The notes beneath the pieces were generated by a model that saw only the letters and a list, made by a program, of their open reading frames with translations, searched no databases and was not told the DNA's origin. Positions 19,862-30,600 of a stretch of 64,000 nucleotides of DNA are shown here, one piece after another. Source of the DNA: Bacteroidota bacterium (GTDB lineage Bacteria; Bacteroidota; Bacteroidia; Bacteroidales; Paludibacteraceae); NCBI GenBank assembly GCA_017860345.1, contig JAFNAV010000005.1:1-64000 (forward strand), written 5' to 3'. Position 1 is the stretch's first letter, and every line of letters begins with the position of its first letter. A program made the translations under genes and the position numbers.

Positions 19862-22594
19862 CTAATTAAACATCCAGTCCATCGTTTCCTCATTACCGGT
19901 AGCTGCAAGGCCTGCATTACGCTGCTTAACAGCAGCATTCGTAAAGCCAAGCACCAGACAAACACCTTTGGGTAATAGCAATTTATGTTTACCCGCTTCA
20001 AAACTGTACGCATGCACATTTACTGCCGGCATACCGTCAATTCTTAAGGCATTTATCAGTACAGGTTCGGCCTGCCCGTATATATTGGCCGAGGCATCAG
20101 TTTCGAGCATCGGCGCACGTGCATACCGTTTATGATCGTCGCGAAAGAAACCTATCAGCAATTTCACCGGACGTGTAGTTTCAAACTCTACCGCAGTACC
20201 GTCAGCTCTTTGCGAGGCCACATTCTGAAACCATGCACTCATATTGGTCAGCTCCGGTGCCACTTCCAGAATTTTAGAAGGAAAATCATTATAAAGCGAG
20301 TCGCCGGGTTGCAGTTTCACCACCGGGTTATTGCCAAAAAGTTTTACATTGGCTACAGGCCATGCCGGTATTAGCTCTTTTTTCGCAGGCTTATTGAGAT
20401 TCGATTTGAGCAAGGCCAGATTATTTTTATAATTTTCAAATTCCTTTTGATAATGCACATACAGTTCGGGCCAGGTTTTATTTTTACCATCGATACCGGT
20501 AATAGGCACAGCACGTTGCGCGGTTTGCATACTATTAGCATACCAGTACGAGTTTTTGGTAAGCTCAACCAGTTTAGCGTAATGATTCAGACTTTTTTCA
20601 AGAAACGGCAATGCAGCATCCAAATTTTTCACATCTTTTCCCCACTGATAATCGAGCACCAACTTAGCCGCTTTTACTTTATTATTAAAGAAATAAGCAA
20701 ATTCGCGATAGCAATGCATATCATTACGCAAACGCTCAAACTCATCTTTGTTGCGGGTAACCTTGCCTTCTACTGAGTCAATGGCTGCTATTGCCTTATC
20801 GCCATGCCCAATTACCTGAGCAATAATATCTAACGGAAGTTCGCCTGTATGCGGTTGATTTTTCCATGCCTTTTCCACAAATTCAATCAGCTTTTCACCC
20901 TCAGGCCCACAGCTTTCGTAAAATCCGGGATAAATTGTATACTTATACGGGTTAACCAATTGGCTCATAAACATACCCAGCAACAAGGTCTGACGGTTTC
21001 CTTCGGTAATACCAAAGCGTCTGAGTAATTTAGGAGCTATTTCGCCACTTTCGTCGTAAGCGCGTTGTATGCGTCGGGCATCCGAATCGGATACACCATA
21101 AAAATTATCTAATTGCTTATTCCAGTACGCCACTTCATCATTGCGGTCGCGGTGGCAGTTCCAGGCATATCGCCCCCAGGTTTTGAACCACATCCAATCA
21201 CGGTCAATCTGTTTTAACCGGCCACCATCGGCCAGTTTATCGGCAGTGTATGGATAATCCCAATACGAAGCCTGCGGATACAGGTGCAAGCCATTGGCAC
21301 CATGAATATTGTGCATGGCCTTAACGGTTTTCTGCACAAAATCAGGCGAGCTCCAGCGCCATGGCTCCAGATTAGCCAAAATATGCACATTACTGATATG
21401 CACATCAACCAACTTGCTCAACTCCTGATGCGTTTGAGCCCATGGACCACGTGGCTCGTAAGTTGTCAGACTTTCACCATTATACTTATTTACCGTGTAC
21501 AGGTTTTTGTAAAAAGGTCGTGCAGCTTCAATATCCATTTGTGCATTTGTATCATGTCCACGCAGAATAATTGGCGGTTCGTCGGTACGTCCCAGAGCCT
21601 TCAGTCCATCTTTCACACCAGGAATGATAGTTTCGGTAAACCACTTAACATCATCTTCATAAGTATCCATTGCTTCGCCCAGCGTAATCAGAAAACCGAT
21701 ATTAGGATATTTCTCGACAAAAGCAGCAATACTTTTACGCGTATAATCGCTTATAAGCGGAGTAATAGGGCGGTTACGATCCTGAGTAGCTATGCCGTAA
21801 TGTTCGGCAAAGGGTTTTGACAAAATAATATTGTAAAACATCTGAATTACAAAAATACCACGCTTATCAGCCTCATGGGTAAGAAATGAATAGATTTCCT
21901 CATTTTTTTTGAAAGTTTCGTCGTCAACTTCTACGGCAAACGGATACTCTTTGAGCCGAACAAGCGAAGCAAAAGGATGCCCGTTCCACAGATACAAAGA
22001 GTTCATGCGATTAGCCACTAACATATCCAAATACTTTATCCATTCCGCTTTATCGTAAAACCAGGGGAAACTCTCGGGCGTATAAGGATACTCATATACA
22101 GTACGTCCGGGCAGGTAGGTTGGTTTTTGCAACCCAATACAAGTACCCCGCATCACCATTTCGGGAGCATCGGTATATGCTACCGGCAATTCCAGTTTTT
22201 TAGAAGCTTCCAGGCGGTCAATAATTTCGCGGCAACCGTATATGGCTCCATTGCCATCGGCGCCACAAATGATGGTGATATTTTTTTTGGTAGCAATAAA
22301 AAAACCTTCTTTTTTCAGATTTTTTGGCAAATCAATTTTCAACCGCTTCAGCAGGGACAAACCTGCAATATCTGATTTTTCAAAAACAACGATGGTCTGT
22401 TTTTTACCTGTTATTTTTTTATATGATTTATTATCAACCGTATACCCAACTTTAGTCAGTGATTCGGCAAGCATATCCCGAGCAAAAATAACCCTGGGAG
22501 AAGCCCCGGAATAACTCATCACCGAAACATCATTAGCAGCAACACAAATAGCCTGTAATACTAAAATAAAAAAAACTAAACTTCTGAAATTCAT
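19862..22594 (-). CDS. Alpha-glucuronidase-like TIM-barrel glycosidase
   Basis: A 910-residue secreted protein (signal peptide to about residue 20, AICVAAND). The N-terminal 150 residues look like the GH20/GH67-type alpha/beta domain (IICGADGNGAIYGCREIIDRL), followed by a TIM barrel rich in aromatic residues (NRMNSLYLWNGHP, FLITLGEAMDTYEDD, ILANLEPWRWSSPDF) and a helical region. The arrangement recalls GH67/GH115 alpha-glucuronidases, which remove (methyl)glucuronic acid from plant glycans. I cannot assign the family with certainty. Candidate acidic residues are in GEAMDTYEDD and NLEPW. It lies 64 bp upstream of the GH2 fusion start, so the two are likely one transcription unit. Confidence 0.65.
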   Translation of the reverse strand: MNFRSLVFFILVLQAICVAANDVSVMSYSGASPRVIFARDMLAESLTKVGYTVDNKSYKKITGKKQTIVVFEKSDIAGLSLLKRLKIDLPKNLKKEGFFIATKKNITIICGADGNGAIYGCREIIDRLEASKKLELPVAYTDAPEMVMRGTCIGLQKPTYLPGRTVYEYPYTPESFPWFYDKAEWIKYLDMLVANRMNSLYLWNGHPFASLVRLKEYPFAVEVDDETFKKNEEIYSFLTHEADKRGIFVIQMFYNIILSKPFAEHYGIATQDRNRPITPLISDYTRKSIAAFVEKYPNIGFLITLGEAMDTYEDDVKWFTETIIPGVKDGLKALGRTDEPPIILRGHDTNAQMDIEAARPFYKNLYTVNKYNGESLTTYEPRGPWAQTHQELSKLVDVHISNVHILANLEPWRWSSPDFVQKTVKAMHNIHGANGLHLYPQASYWDYPYTADKLADGGRLKQIDRDWMWFKTWGRYAWNCHRDRNDEVAYWNKQLDNFYGVSDSDARRIQRAYDESGEIAPKLLRRFGITEGNRQTLLLGMFMSQLVNPYKYTIYPGFYESCGPEGEKLIEFVEKAWKNQPHTGELPLDIIAQVIGHGDKAIAAIDSVEGKVTRNKDEFERLRNDMHCYREFAYFFNNKVKAAKLVLDYQWGKDVKNLDAALPFLEKSLNHYAKLVELTKNSYWYANSMQTAQRAVPITGIDGKNKTWPELYVHYQKEFENYKNNLALLKSNLNKPAKKELIPAWPVANVKLFGNNPVVKLQPGDSLYNDFPSKILEVAPELTNMSAWFQNVASQRADGTAVEFETTRPVKLLIGFFRDDHKRYARAPMLETDASANIYGQAEPVLINALRIDGMPAVNVHAYSFEAGKHKLLLPKGVCLVLGFTNAAVKQRNAGLAATGNEETMDWMFN

Positions 22595-23007
22595 ACGTTA
22601 ACTCTCTTTGTTTTCTAATAACTATATTTGATTGAATGACGCTCTGCTTTACATTCTGTACTCAAAAGTTAACATTTTTAATTTTATTCAATATTTTTAA
22701 TAATCGTGTGAAATACGTATAACAATCTCCACTTTAGTAAGCCTGAATGCTCATACCCACCACAGAACATTATTACTGAAAACAAAAGAAATAAATGGTT
22801 TTTCAACGAAATCTCACGTTGTTTTAAGATAATTTTGTTATTAATTACTATACACACAAATATTTTGTACCTATTAATCGATATAGATAACAGATTTTTA
22901 TATTTTTGTATAAATTTTATATCGTATCTGTTACACTTATTATTCCGATTCAGCAATCTGTCTTGATTAACCACGACAGCAGTGCTTGTATCATCTTGGG
23001 CAAAAGT
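22595..23007. other. Divergent intergenic region
   Basis: 413 bases, AT-rich, between the minus-strand glycosidase and the plus-strand orphan gene. TATTTTTG at 22901-22908 fits the Bacteroidetes -7 element for the orphan gene. No clear -33 partner, hairpin or repeat is seen. Confidence 0.5.
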
Positions 23008-23637
23008 ATGAATACCGATTATTTGAACACCAATTTTTCAGCGAACCGCAGTGTAGAGAATTTCTGCCTGTTGAACCAACTGACACCCACGCGATTCGTT
23101 GAAGTATGTACCGGGCTAAATAGTAACCTGAAGCTCATTATCAGAAATTTTATACAAAATAACTATCCAGAATTACTAACTTGTAACGGAGTTAAGATAC
23201 AAACATTTGTGGAACAGGTAATTTTGTTTACAGCGCATGCAACTCTCATACTCAATACGCTGGATATAGACGAAAATAAGGCCGCAGCAACAACGTCTAA
23301 AAGCACTGATGCGTTAACAAGCAGCAGCTTAGATATCGAAGCAACTAAGGCCATATCCGAAGATATAAAAACTGTATATAACAAGCACTTCCCATCGGTG
23401 CTTATGGGTACCGATACCAATAAACAAAAATTGTATCAACTTATTGAAGCTGACGTAATTTCCCTGATCAATAGTTGCGAGTATGCCAAAGCCTTTTTAG
23501 CATCCGGCTTGCCCGACGAAACTTTTATTTCTCCGCTTTCAGGCTTCAATGATTTTTACAACTCTATGGTTCATTTACCGGAAAACTTACGCTCTAAGGC
23601 AATTAATTTCTACACAAAACACCAACAGAGCGCATAA
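23008..23637 (+). CDS. Hypothetical protein
   Basis: A 209-residue protein from the ATG at 23008 (MNTDYLNTNFSANRS); an upstream TTG at 22906 would add a stretch overlapping the -7 promoter element and is less likely. I recognise no family. It is mostly helical by eye, with a low-complexity central stretch (KAAATTSKSTDALTSSS, about residues 84-100), and has no signal peptide or membrane segment. It is the only plus-strand gene inside the minus-strand glycan cluster, lying between the GH78 and glucuronidase-like genes, and shares a bidirectional terminator with GH78. Confidence 0.6.
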   Translation: MNTDYLNTNFSANRSVENFCLLNQLTPTRFVEVCTGLNSNLKLIIRNFIQNNYPELLTCNGVKIQTFVEQVILFTAHATLILNTLDIDENKAAATTSKSTDALTSSSLDIEATKAISEDIKTVYNKHFPSVLMGTDTNKQKLYQLIEADVISLINSCEYAKAFLASGLPDETFISPLSGFNDFYNSMVHLPENLRSKAINFYTKHQQSA

Positions 23638-23659
23638 AAATTTTCTTTAAAAAAAAACT

Positions 23660-23709
23660 AAAAGCCAGATATTTATCAGCATTTTACTATTGATAATTAT
23701 CTGGCTTTT
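23660..23709. terminator. Bidirectional terminator
   Basis: AAAAGCCAGATA (23660-23671) is exactly complementary to 23698-23709. A-tract before and T-tract after allow use in both directions, ending the orphan gene and the convergent GH78 gene. Confidence 0.85.
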
Positions 23710-23729
23710 GCTTATTGAAAATACGTTAC

Positions 23730-25931
23730 TTATTTGTAGCTAACCACTACCTCATCGGTACCGGTAATCAGTATTCTGTATTTATTCCCATCCAGTTTTT
23801 CAATAGTACCTTTGCTTGCTTTGGGTTTCGATTTGCTGACAAAAGTCAGATACCCCTTTCCTTCCGAAGCTTTGATTCGGATGAGTTTTTCATTCATGTA
23901 AAGTTTTATCTCGCCCTGAGGGGTTGGCACAACGCCTTCCATCCATTTTAAACCTCCCAAATTCGGTTCCGCAGCAAACTCACTATATCCGGGTTTCACA
24001 GGCTGTATACCAAGATAGTATTTTCCCAACAAATAAACCGGACTGGCACCCCAGGCATGACATAAGCTTTTGCCATAAGGCCGGCCGTACATGGCCAAAT
24101 GTTCTGCACCTTTGTCGCTGGGGTTATATTTTTCCCAGAACGAAGTAGCGCCTTCGCGCAACATGCCTCCCCAGTAATCTTTCATTTCTTTGGTTACCGC
24201 TTTATGCTCGCCCAAGGCACATAAAGCTTCCAATTCGTAGAAACGCATATAGGGTGTAGTAATTTTCAGTATCGAATCGTTGAGCAAAACCGAGTGTTTA
24301 ATCTGTTGCTTTTGTTCCAGTGTAAGATAATTGAAAAACACAGCAAACATGTTGGAATAACGCGTAACATCAGGCCGTTGAATTCCATCTATTCTGTTAT
24401 GAACAAGCGCCTTGCTTGTTTCGCTCCAAAAAGCAGGAATTAGCTTTGCTCGCAAGTCGGCAGCACTACGTTCGTATTTCACACGATCCACATCGTTGCC
24501 AGCCACTTTAGCACAAAGCGCCATAGTTTCCAGGCTTTTGCAGAAGAGCACCTGTTCGTACGACAGTTCACCGTGTTTATCCAGATACCCATCGGCCCAG
24601 TCCACAAAAACCCAGTCACCGGTCATTCCTTCTACCATTCCGTTTTTATTAGTGCGTCCTAACACGTAGTCCATCAGAGATTGCATACGCGGATACACCA
24701 TCTGAATAAACCGACTGTCGCCTGTAAACATGTAATAATCGTACACCGAAAGAAACCAGTAGAAGGTGTAATCCATTATCGTATTGGTATGACTTGTTAC
24801 CGGATCTTTGCCCCGAAGCAGCCAGATTGTGTTCTTTACAGTTTCGGTATCGAAAAAAAGATAATAATTCATCAGGTAGCTCTGAATAGCATCGCCACTC
24901 CAGGTCCAGCGATCGCGCTTTATCCCATCAATAAAAAACTCGCGCGTAGTGAGCAACATGGTATATGCCCCTACATCCCAAATCCGGTTAATCTCATCGT
25001 CGTTACAACGAAAAGAGCCGCGCTGGTTTTCAGGCTTATATTCGAACAGCATACTTACATCGGAATATTTTACACCGGCATCTTTGGTAATATATACATA
25101 GCGAAATGCCTTACTGCTATTCAAAGTATAAATGTCGGTAGCAGGAACTGTTTCGTTGGTTGCATTGTTGGTAATCAGCGAATTTGTTGCGGCCGAGTTA
25201 GCTACTGTTATACAATCGAGCGTTTCGCAAAACTCCTTATCCAGCGCTTCTTCTTTACTTTCGCCATAGTAAATATTAACTTTACCAACTCCCGAAAGCC
25301 CTTTCAACTGAATATATCCAAAGGTTTCTTTGCCAAAATCAATCAACTCGCCACCCAACACCGATTCGCGGGACACAGCCTGCTGTGGCTTTACAGGTAA
25401 TTTGTACGCCGATGGAGGTGTAGTAGCCAGATTAAACCCGCCAGAGGCAGAAGGCATATACACGGTAGCAGAGGTGTCGCTTGCTTTGCCACTTTCGTCA
25501 ATCCATTCTTTATCTTCGTAAGTCACTTTCCAGCTTCCGTCCGATTTTACTGTTTTTCCATGTACAAAAATAGCAGGAGGCGTTGCCTGATTCCATACTT
25601 TGATATTCAGGCTATGCTTTCCGGCGGGCAAAGTGAATTTTTGCGGCATACCGAACTGAAGCTTACCGTCTAATTTGATATTGAACTTACCCTCTACGGC
25701 AATTTCAATTTCTTCGGGAGCAGCCAGGTCAATCTGTTTGCTAAATTCTACAAGCACATAATGGCTGTCCATTTTCCAGAAATGAGGAAAAAACGCGCCC
25801 CGCTCGGTGCGACGATTGTTCATTTCGTTACCAAGCCATATTTCGTAATCGCCCGGATACCAAATCCAGGTCTGCGCATTCAGCATAAGAGACATTGCCG
25901 AAAATAGAATTAAAAATAAGGTGTTTTTCAT
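23730..25931 (-). CDS. GH78 family alpha-L-rhamnosidase
   Basis: Releases terminal alpha-L-rhamnose. 733 residues from the ATG at 25931 (MKNTLFLILFSAMSLMLNAQ, a clear signal peptide); an upstream start at 25982 would bury it. N-terminal beta-sandwich domains are followed by the (alpha/alpha)6 barrel. The family hallmark DGIKRDRWTWSGD near residue 335 holds the acidic and Arg/Asp residues of the active site, and GEHKAVTKEMKDYWGGMLREGATSFWE lies in the second half of the barrel. A C-terminal beta domain ends VVSYK. The gene precedes the terminator at 23660 and lies 99 bp downstream of the acetylesterase gene. Confidence 0.88.
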   Translation of the reverse strand: MKNTLFLILFSAMSLMLNAQTWIWYPGDYEIWLGNEMNNRRTERGAFFPHFWKMDSHYVLVEFSKQIDLAAPEEIEIAVEGKFNIKLDGKLQFGMPQKFTLPAGKHSLNIKVWNQATPPAIFVHGKTVKSDGSWKVTYEDKEWIDESGKASDTSATVYMPSASGGFNLATTPPSAYKLPVKPQQAVSRESVLGGELIDFGKETFGYIQLKGLSGVGKVNIYYGESKEEALDKEFCETLDCITVANSAATNSLITNNATNETVPATDIYTLNSSKAFRYVYITKDAGVKYSDVSMLFEYKPENQRGSFRCNDDEINRIWDVGAYTMLLTTREFFIDGIKRDRWTWSGDAIQSYLMNYYLFFDTETVKNTIWLLRGKDPVTSHTNTIMDYTFYWFLSVYDYYMFTGDSRFIQMVYPRMQSLMDYVLGRTNKNGMVEGMTGDWVFVDWADGYLDKHGELSYEQVLFCKSLETMALCAKVAGNDVDRVKYERSAADLRAKLIPAFWSETSKALVHNRIDGIQRPDVTRYSNMFAVFFNYLTLEQKQQIKHSVLLNDSILKITTPYMRFYELEALCALGEHKAVTKEMKDYWGGMLREGATSFWEKYNPSDKGAEHLAMYGRPYGKSLCHAWGASPVYLLGKYYLGIQPVKPGYSEFAAEPNLGGLKWMEGVVPTPQGEIKLYMNEKLIRIKASEGKGYLTFVSKSKPKASKGTIEKLDGNKYRILITGTDEVVVSYK

Positions 25932-26030
25932 GTATTTTAAATTTTGATTTATCAAGATAAAAAACTTTATATATAGAACCAATAATACTACATCGCAGGA
26001 TTTTTAAACTGTACATTCTTCCGGTATTTT

Positions 26031-27452
26031 TTACCAATTATCGCTTCGGAAAGAAGAAACAGGCAATCCTTCGGTACTTAGTAAATCGCCATCAACATAG
26101 TTCCCGAAAGCATAGCGTACAGCCACCGGATTTTTCACTGCATCACTTTTCACATACACTTTGCTACGTACTATCCATGCTTTGGCTGGATAAAAAACCT
26201 GATCCTGACCAGCTACAGTAAAGTACTTAAGCTCATTGTTACGCGCAGTAAGCCACATGGGTGCACGGTCGAAACTTACCTGAACAGTGTCATGCTGAAT
26301 TTCGATACCTTTATAAACAGGGCTTTCGGATGCAACTCCTTTTAAACCATAGGTCTTGGTCAGTGCAAGTAAGGCCAGGCGCTCGCCCGGTATTTGTTTT
26401 TTGGGCGGATGAATACCTTCTTTCAAACCTGCATCGAGCAAAACAGCCATTCCGGATTGAGGAATCATAGACTCTGCTTTTAATTGAGCCTCGCGCAAAT
26501 AAGCGGAGTTAATTACCGGCTTACCTTGCTCGGTCACCAGAGAGTAATCGTAAGGAGCAATCTGGCAATAATAAAACGGGAGGTTGTCACCGATAGCCCA
26601 GTTTTTCCGCCAGCCAGCCACCAGAGCGCTGAACAATTCGGGATAAGCTGCTGCCCTGTCGTAGTTGGTTTCGCCCTGATACCAGATAAAACCTCTGATG
26701 CTTAACCCGAGCAATGGCTTAATCATAGCCTGATAAAGCATGGTTGGTGTGCGGTTTTTATCTTTTACACCCTCTTCGGTATTTGGAATAGTTACCTGCG
26801 GGAAGGCCTTCAGCATATCCTCACTCATCCAGGCCTCGGCCGACGAGCCGCCCCAAGCACTTAAAACCAGTCCTACAGGCACATTCAGTGTTTTATTCAG
26901 CAACCTGCCAAAATAATAACCAGTAGCACTAAACTCCTTAACCGACTCCGGCGTAGCTTCCTGCCAGCTGCCCGTAACATCGGTTTGCGGAAGTAGCGAG
27001 CCGTTACGCTTTACAGTAAATAACCTGATTTGCGGATTGGTACTTTGGAGTATATCCATATTAGAGTTATCCACAGGCTGGTTTTTGAACCCTTTCATAG
27101 GCATCTCCATATTGCTCTGCCCGGAGCAAAACCAGAGTTCTCCGAATATTATATTATTTAAAACCAGCTCCTTACCATCACTAAACGTCAAGCTGTGAGA
27201 TTTTCCATCGGCTGCAGGAGTAGTAATTGACGACATCCAGTTCCCCTCGGCATCCGTAGTAGTTTTAATCACTTTTTTACTCCACGATGTTTTTATGCTC
27301 AATGTTTTATTCGGGTCGGCTTTGCCCCAAATATTTACCCGGGTATTTTGCTGCATCAGCATATTGCCCGAGAAAATAGCCGGCAGTTTAACTTCGGCAA
27401 AAGCCATCATAAAAGCCCAAAGAGCCAATGTAATAATTGTAAAACGTTTCAT
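26031..27452 (-). CDS. Sialate O-acetylesterase-type (SASA) carbohydrate esterase
   Basis: A 473-residue SGNH-fold esterase with signal peptide (to about residue 19, MMAFAEV). The catalytic Ser is in WFCSGQSNMEMP, and the block IWYQGETNYDRAAAYPEL is family typical; a His in EGIHPPKKQIPGERLA completes the active site. The family removes O-acetyl groups from sialic acids or plant cell wall polysaccharides. In a rhamnosidase cluster, deacetylation of an acetylated pectin or arabinogalactan is more likely than sialic acid work. It sits between GH106 and GH78. Confidence 0.85.
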   Translation of the reverse strand: MKRFTIITLALWAFMMAFAEVKLPAIFSGNMLMQQNTRVNIWGKADPNKTLSIKTSWSKKVIKTTTDAEGNWMSSITTPAADGKSHSLTFSDGKELVLNNIIFGELWFCSGQSNMEMPMKGFKNQPVDNSNMDILQSTNPQIRLFTVKRNGSLLPQTDVTGSWQEATPESVKEFSATGYYFGRLLNKTLNVPVGLVLSAWGGSSAEAWMSEDMLKAFPQVTIPNTEEGVKDKNRTPTMLYQAMIKPLLGLSIRGFIWYQGETNYDRAAAYPELFSALVAGWRKNWAIGDNLPFYYCQIAPYDYSLVTEQGKPVINSAYLREAQLKAESMIPQSGMAVLLDAGLKEGIHPPKKQIPGERLALLALTKTYGLKGVASESPVYKGIEIQHDTVQVSFDRAPMWLTARNNELKYFTVAGQDQVFYPAKAWIVRSKVYVKSDAVKNPVAVRYAFGNYVDGDLLSTEGLPVSSFRSDNW

Positions 27453-27606
27453 ATATCAATTCCTGTTTTTATAATAAAAAATTCGATGTTATAGTTTATA
27501 CCTTATCCCGATATGGTACGCATTCGGAACTTCGGTTTACAGCTCGTTACATCGCCCCATTTAACTTCCAAAATCAACAACTTCACCTACACAAGAAAAC
27601 ACTTTC

Positions 27607-30600
27607 TTATCTCTGAAATATCTTCAACGGACCTAACAAGCCTGCTTCCATCAATTTATCTTCTTTCATCCTGTATTTTCCGTCAGTCCACATGCCGGTA
27701 AAAGGTGGTATGCCTTTGTCGTAACCATTGATTGCATTAGCCCAGGTATTGGTCAATTCAATCTCGATGGTATTAGCGCCCTTTTTAAGCACTCCTGTAA
27801 CATCCACTTCGTAAGGCGCTGTCCACACTGTACCACAGTCGATGCCATTTACCCTAACAGTAGCCAGGCTGCATACTTTCCCCAGCGATAAGTACACCGG
27901 GCGGGTATATGTATCGGTATGTTTCTGAAAATCCACAGTGCAATTAAACGAAGTTTTGTAAACGGCAGTGCCCGAATAATACCTGATTAAAGGATTCTCA
28001 TTTTTGCTCCAGTCGAACAGTGAAACCAGCTTCAGTTTTTGATTATTTTTCGGAAAGTTTATATCCCATTTACTGTCAATAATAACAGAGTCCGGCAAAA
28101 CCACCGCCCCTTTGTTCAACGCATAGTTTTTATAGCTGAATACAATAAAGGTAGACTCATAAGGAGCCAGTGTTAGATTAATTTTAGTAGTGTTGGCTGT
28201 TCTTTCCATTTTGCCTACTGCCGACACTGTACCATTTACCGGATTCCATTGGGTTGGTTTACTTTTCACATTCCGAAAAACAGCATCGAAGTTTCGGGTA
28301 GCATTATCCTGATTGCTTATAAAATATACATCGCCCATATCGCCCGCCCGATGCGCCCATGCCACCTGTTCAGGTACAGTTACATCAGGGATAAGTCCGT
28401 AAGCCGTAAAGTCCTTATCAGCCACAGGTAAATCAGGAACTATTACACCCGCAGCTTTTAATTTCTCAATTTTGGCAAGCACCTCTTTCGAGTAATTTTT
28501 TCCTTTTGGGAAAACCACTATTTTATATTCAGCACCACCGGGAAGCAACATTTTATTATCCTCCACAGTTGCTCCTGTCAATACATCCTTATTGAACGAA
28601 TCATAAGCGTAACCGTTTAAAGGATTAATCCACCGGGCAGGATCCAGAATATTGGCCGAGCAACCAACCCCGGCAGGCATTTCGGTCATAGGCTGTCCCA
28701 CATTGGCCAAACGCGCTTTCTCGAAGTCAACTTTTTCTTTTCCGATAATACCGGGCAATATATTTATTAACTTATCGGGTGTAAAAGCTCTCGAAGGAAT
28801 ATCCTCGCCCACAAAAACAGCCACATCAGTAACCGGTTTTCCGTACTGCAACAAAGCCTGACAACGGGCAATATAATCAGTAAAAGCCCTACCCTGTTTC
28901 CACCAGGTTTGGTCGCGCTGAAAATAAAGTCCTATCCCATCCAAAGTCATTCCGGGAGCTCTATCCATAAAAGGGTTATGTACAAATACATGAAAGAAAA
29001 ATTTATTAAGCCCCAGAGCAAAATTCCGGTCGAGCAGAGGTTTCACCAAAGCCGGATCTTCGTCCCAATAAGTGCGCAACTGCGTAAATCCCTCGGCTTG
29101 TACAATGTTTTTTCCATAAATATGAGCACCGCTGATAGCGTCGAGCATATCATTGGGTTTGTCGTGAGTAGGACTTCGCAACCAGAACTCGCCCATAGGC
29201 AGATCTACCTCTTTGTAATGTCTGAGTCCATCGCTCACCATAGTAGGTGCTATGCATTCGGCCGACACCTGAGTACCGTACGTTTTTGCGTTTTTTACCA
29301 TTACTTTAAAAAATACATCGTTCACCAAATCGGCAATGGTAGCTCTTACATCCCTGAGTACCTGCTCCGACTTAACGGCGCTTTCAACCGGATAACCTGC
29401 CAGTACTGGCAACCATGGCATGAGGTCGTAGCCGCGGCGTTTGTGAAATTCATGAGCAAAACCCCGGCTCCAGTTCTGACTGCCACATTCCCAGCTATCG
29501 ATGTGCATGTACTTCACTACGCGTCGGGCTAATTCAGGATCAGTGTTGGCAAATGCAGCCCCAAACCAGTTGTTGAATTGCTTTTGTACGCTTGACTCCG
29601 TAAATTTATCGCATTCAAGGCCTTTGCCTGCACCACCAGTAGCATTCACATGTCCGGTAGAGGTGTGTCCCATGCGTAAAATCCGCCATTGGCCTTTAGG
29701 AAGTTTACAGTTTAGTATTCCACCCTGAACTTGAGCTGTGAGATTGATTATTTTTTTGAATGGAGCACATTCCTTGTTGGTTATTTCTTTGCCAGATACT
29801 TCGGGAGCTATTCGCCAAACCAAACCAGACTTACCTTCCCACGACTCTATACGCGGCTCGGCACTTAAGCGTATTTTTTTTACTTTCAGAACAGGTTTCC
29901 ATTTACCAGCTTCCATATCTTCGCTTCCGGGCTCGGTGCCGACAGGCGACCAGGCTAAGCGGAAATATTTGGCTGTAGTTGCCGGCACCGAAAAAGTAGT
30001 GGTAAAGCCAGTGTTTTGCCAACCCTGCCGGGGTGGTGTAAGCTGTTTCACTATGCGGAAGTTTTGTCCATCGTCGCTGGCCTGTACGGTAAAGCGCTGC
30101 GACTGCACATTATTGCCCGAAGGAGTAATTTCAATGCTTCGCAAAGTGAATGGTTTATCATACAGATATTCGATATAGCAGGGTTTTTCGGCCCGAAAAT
30201 CGTTGTTTGCCGAAAAAGGAACGGGATAGTCGGGATTATCAGATTTAATTTGAAACCCGGCATTTGGCGTTGATGACGAACCCACTTGCTTAGCTAACGG
30301 AACGGCATAAACAGCAATATCGCGGTAGTAGTCCCCAATCGTTTCGGGCTGACGAAGAGACATGTTTTGAATTTTTCCACCCGCAACAAGCGTATCGGTG
30401 AAAACAAGTTTTTGCATCGACTCTTCAGGCTTAATCCAGGGGCCACCAGCCAATGCAAAGCCATCGGCCACATGAAAGCCAAGCTTGAGTCCCAAGCTGT
30501 CGGCCACCTGAAAGCTGTAATGCACCATATCCCACCACTCAGGAGTAAGCTGACTCAGCGAATTGGGATAAGGCGATTTTTCGGTACCGCGGATAAAAAA

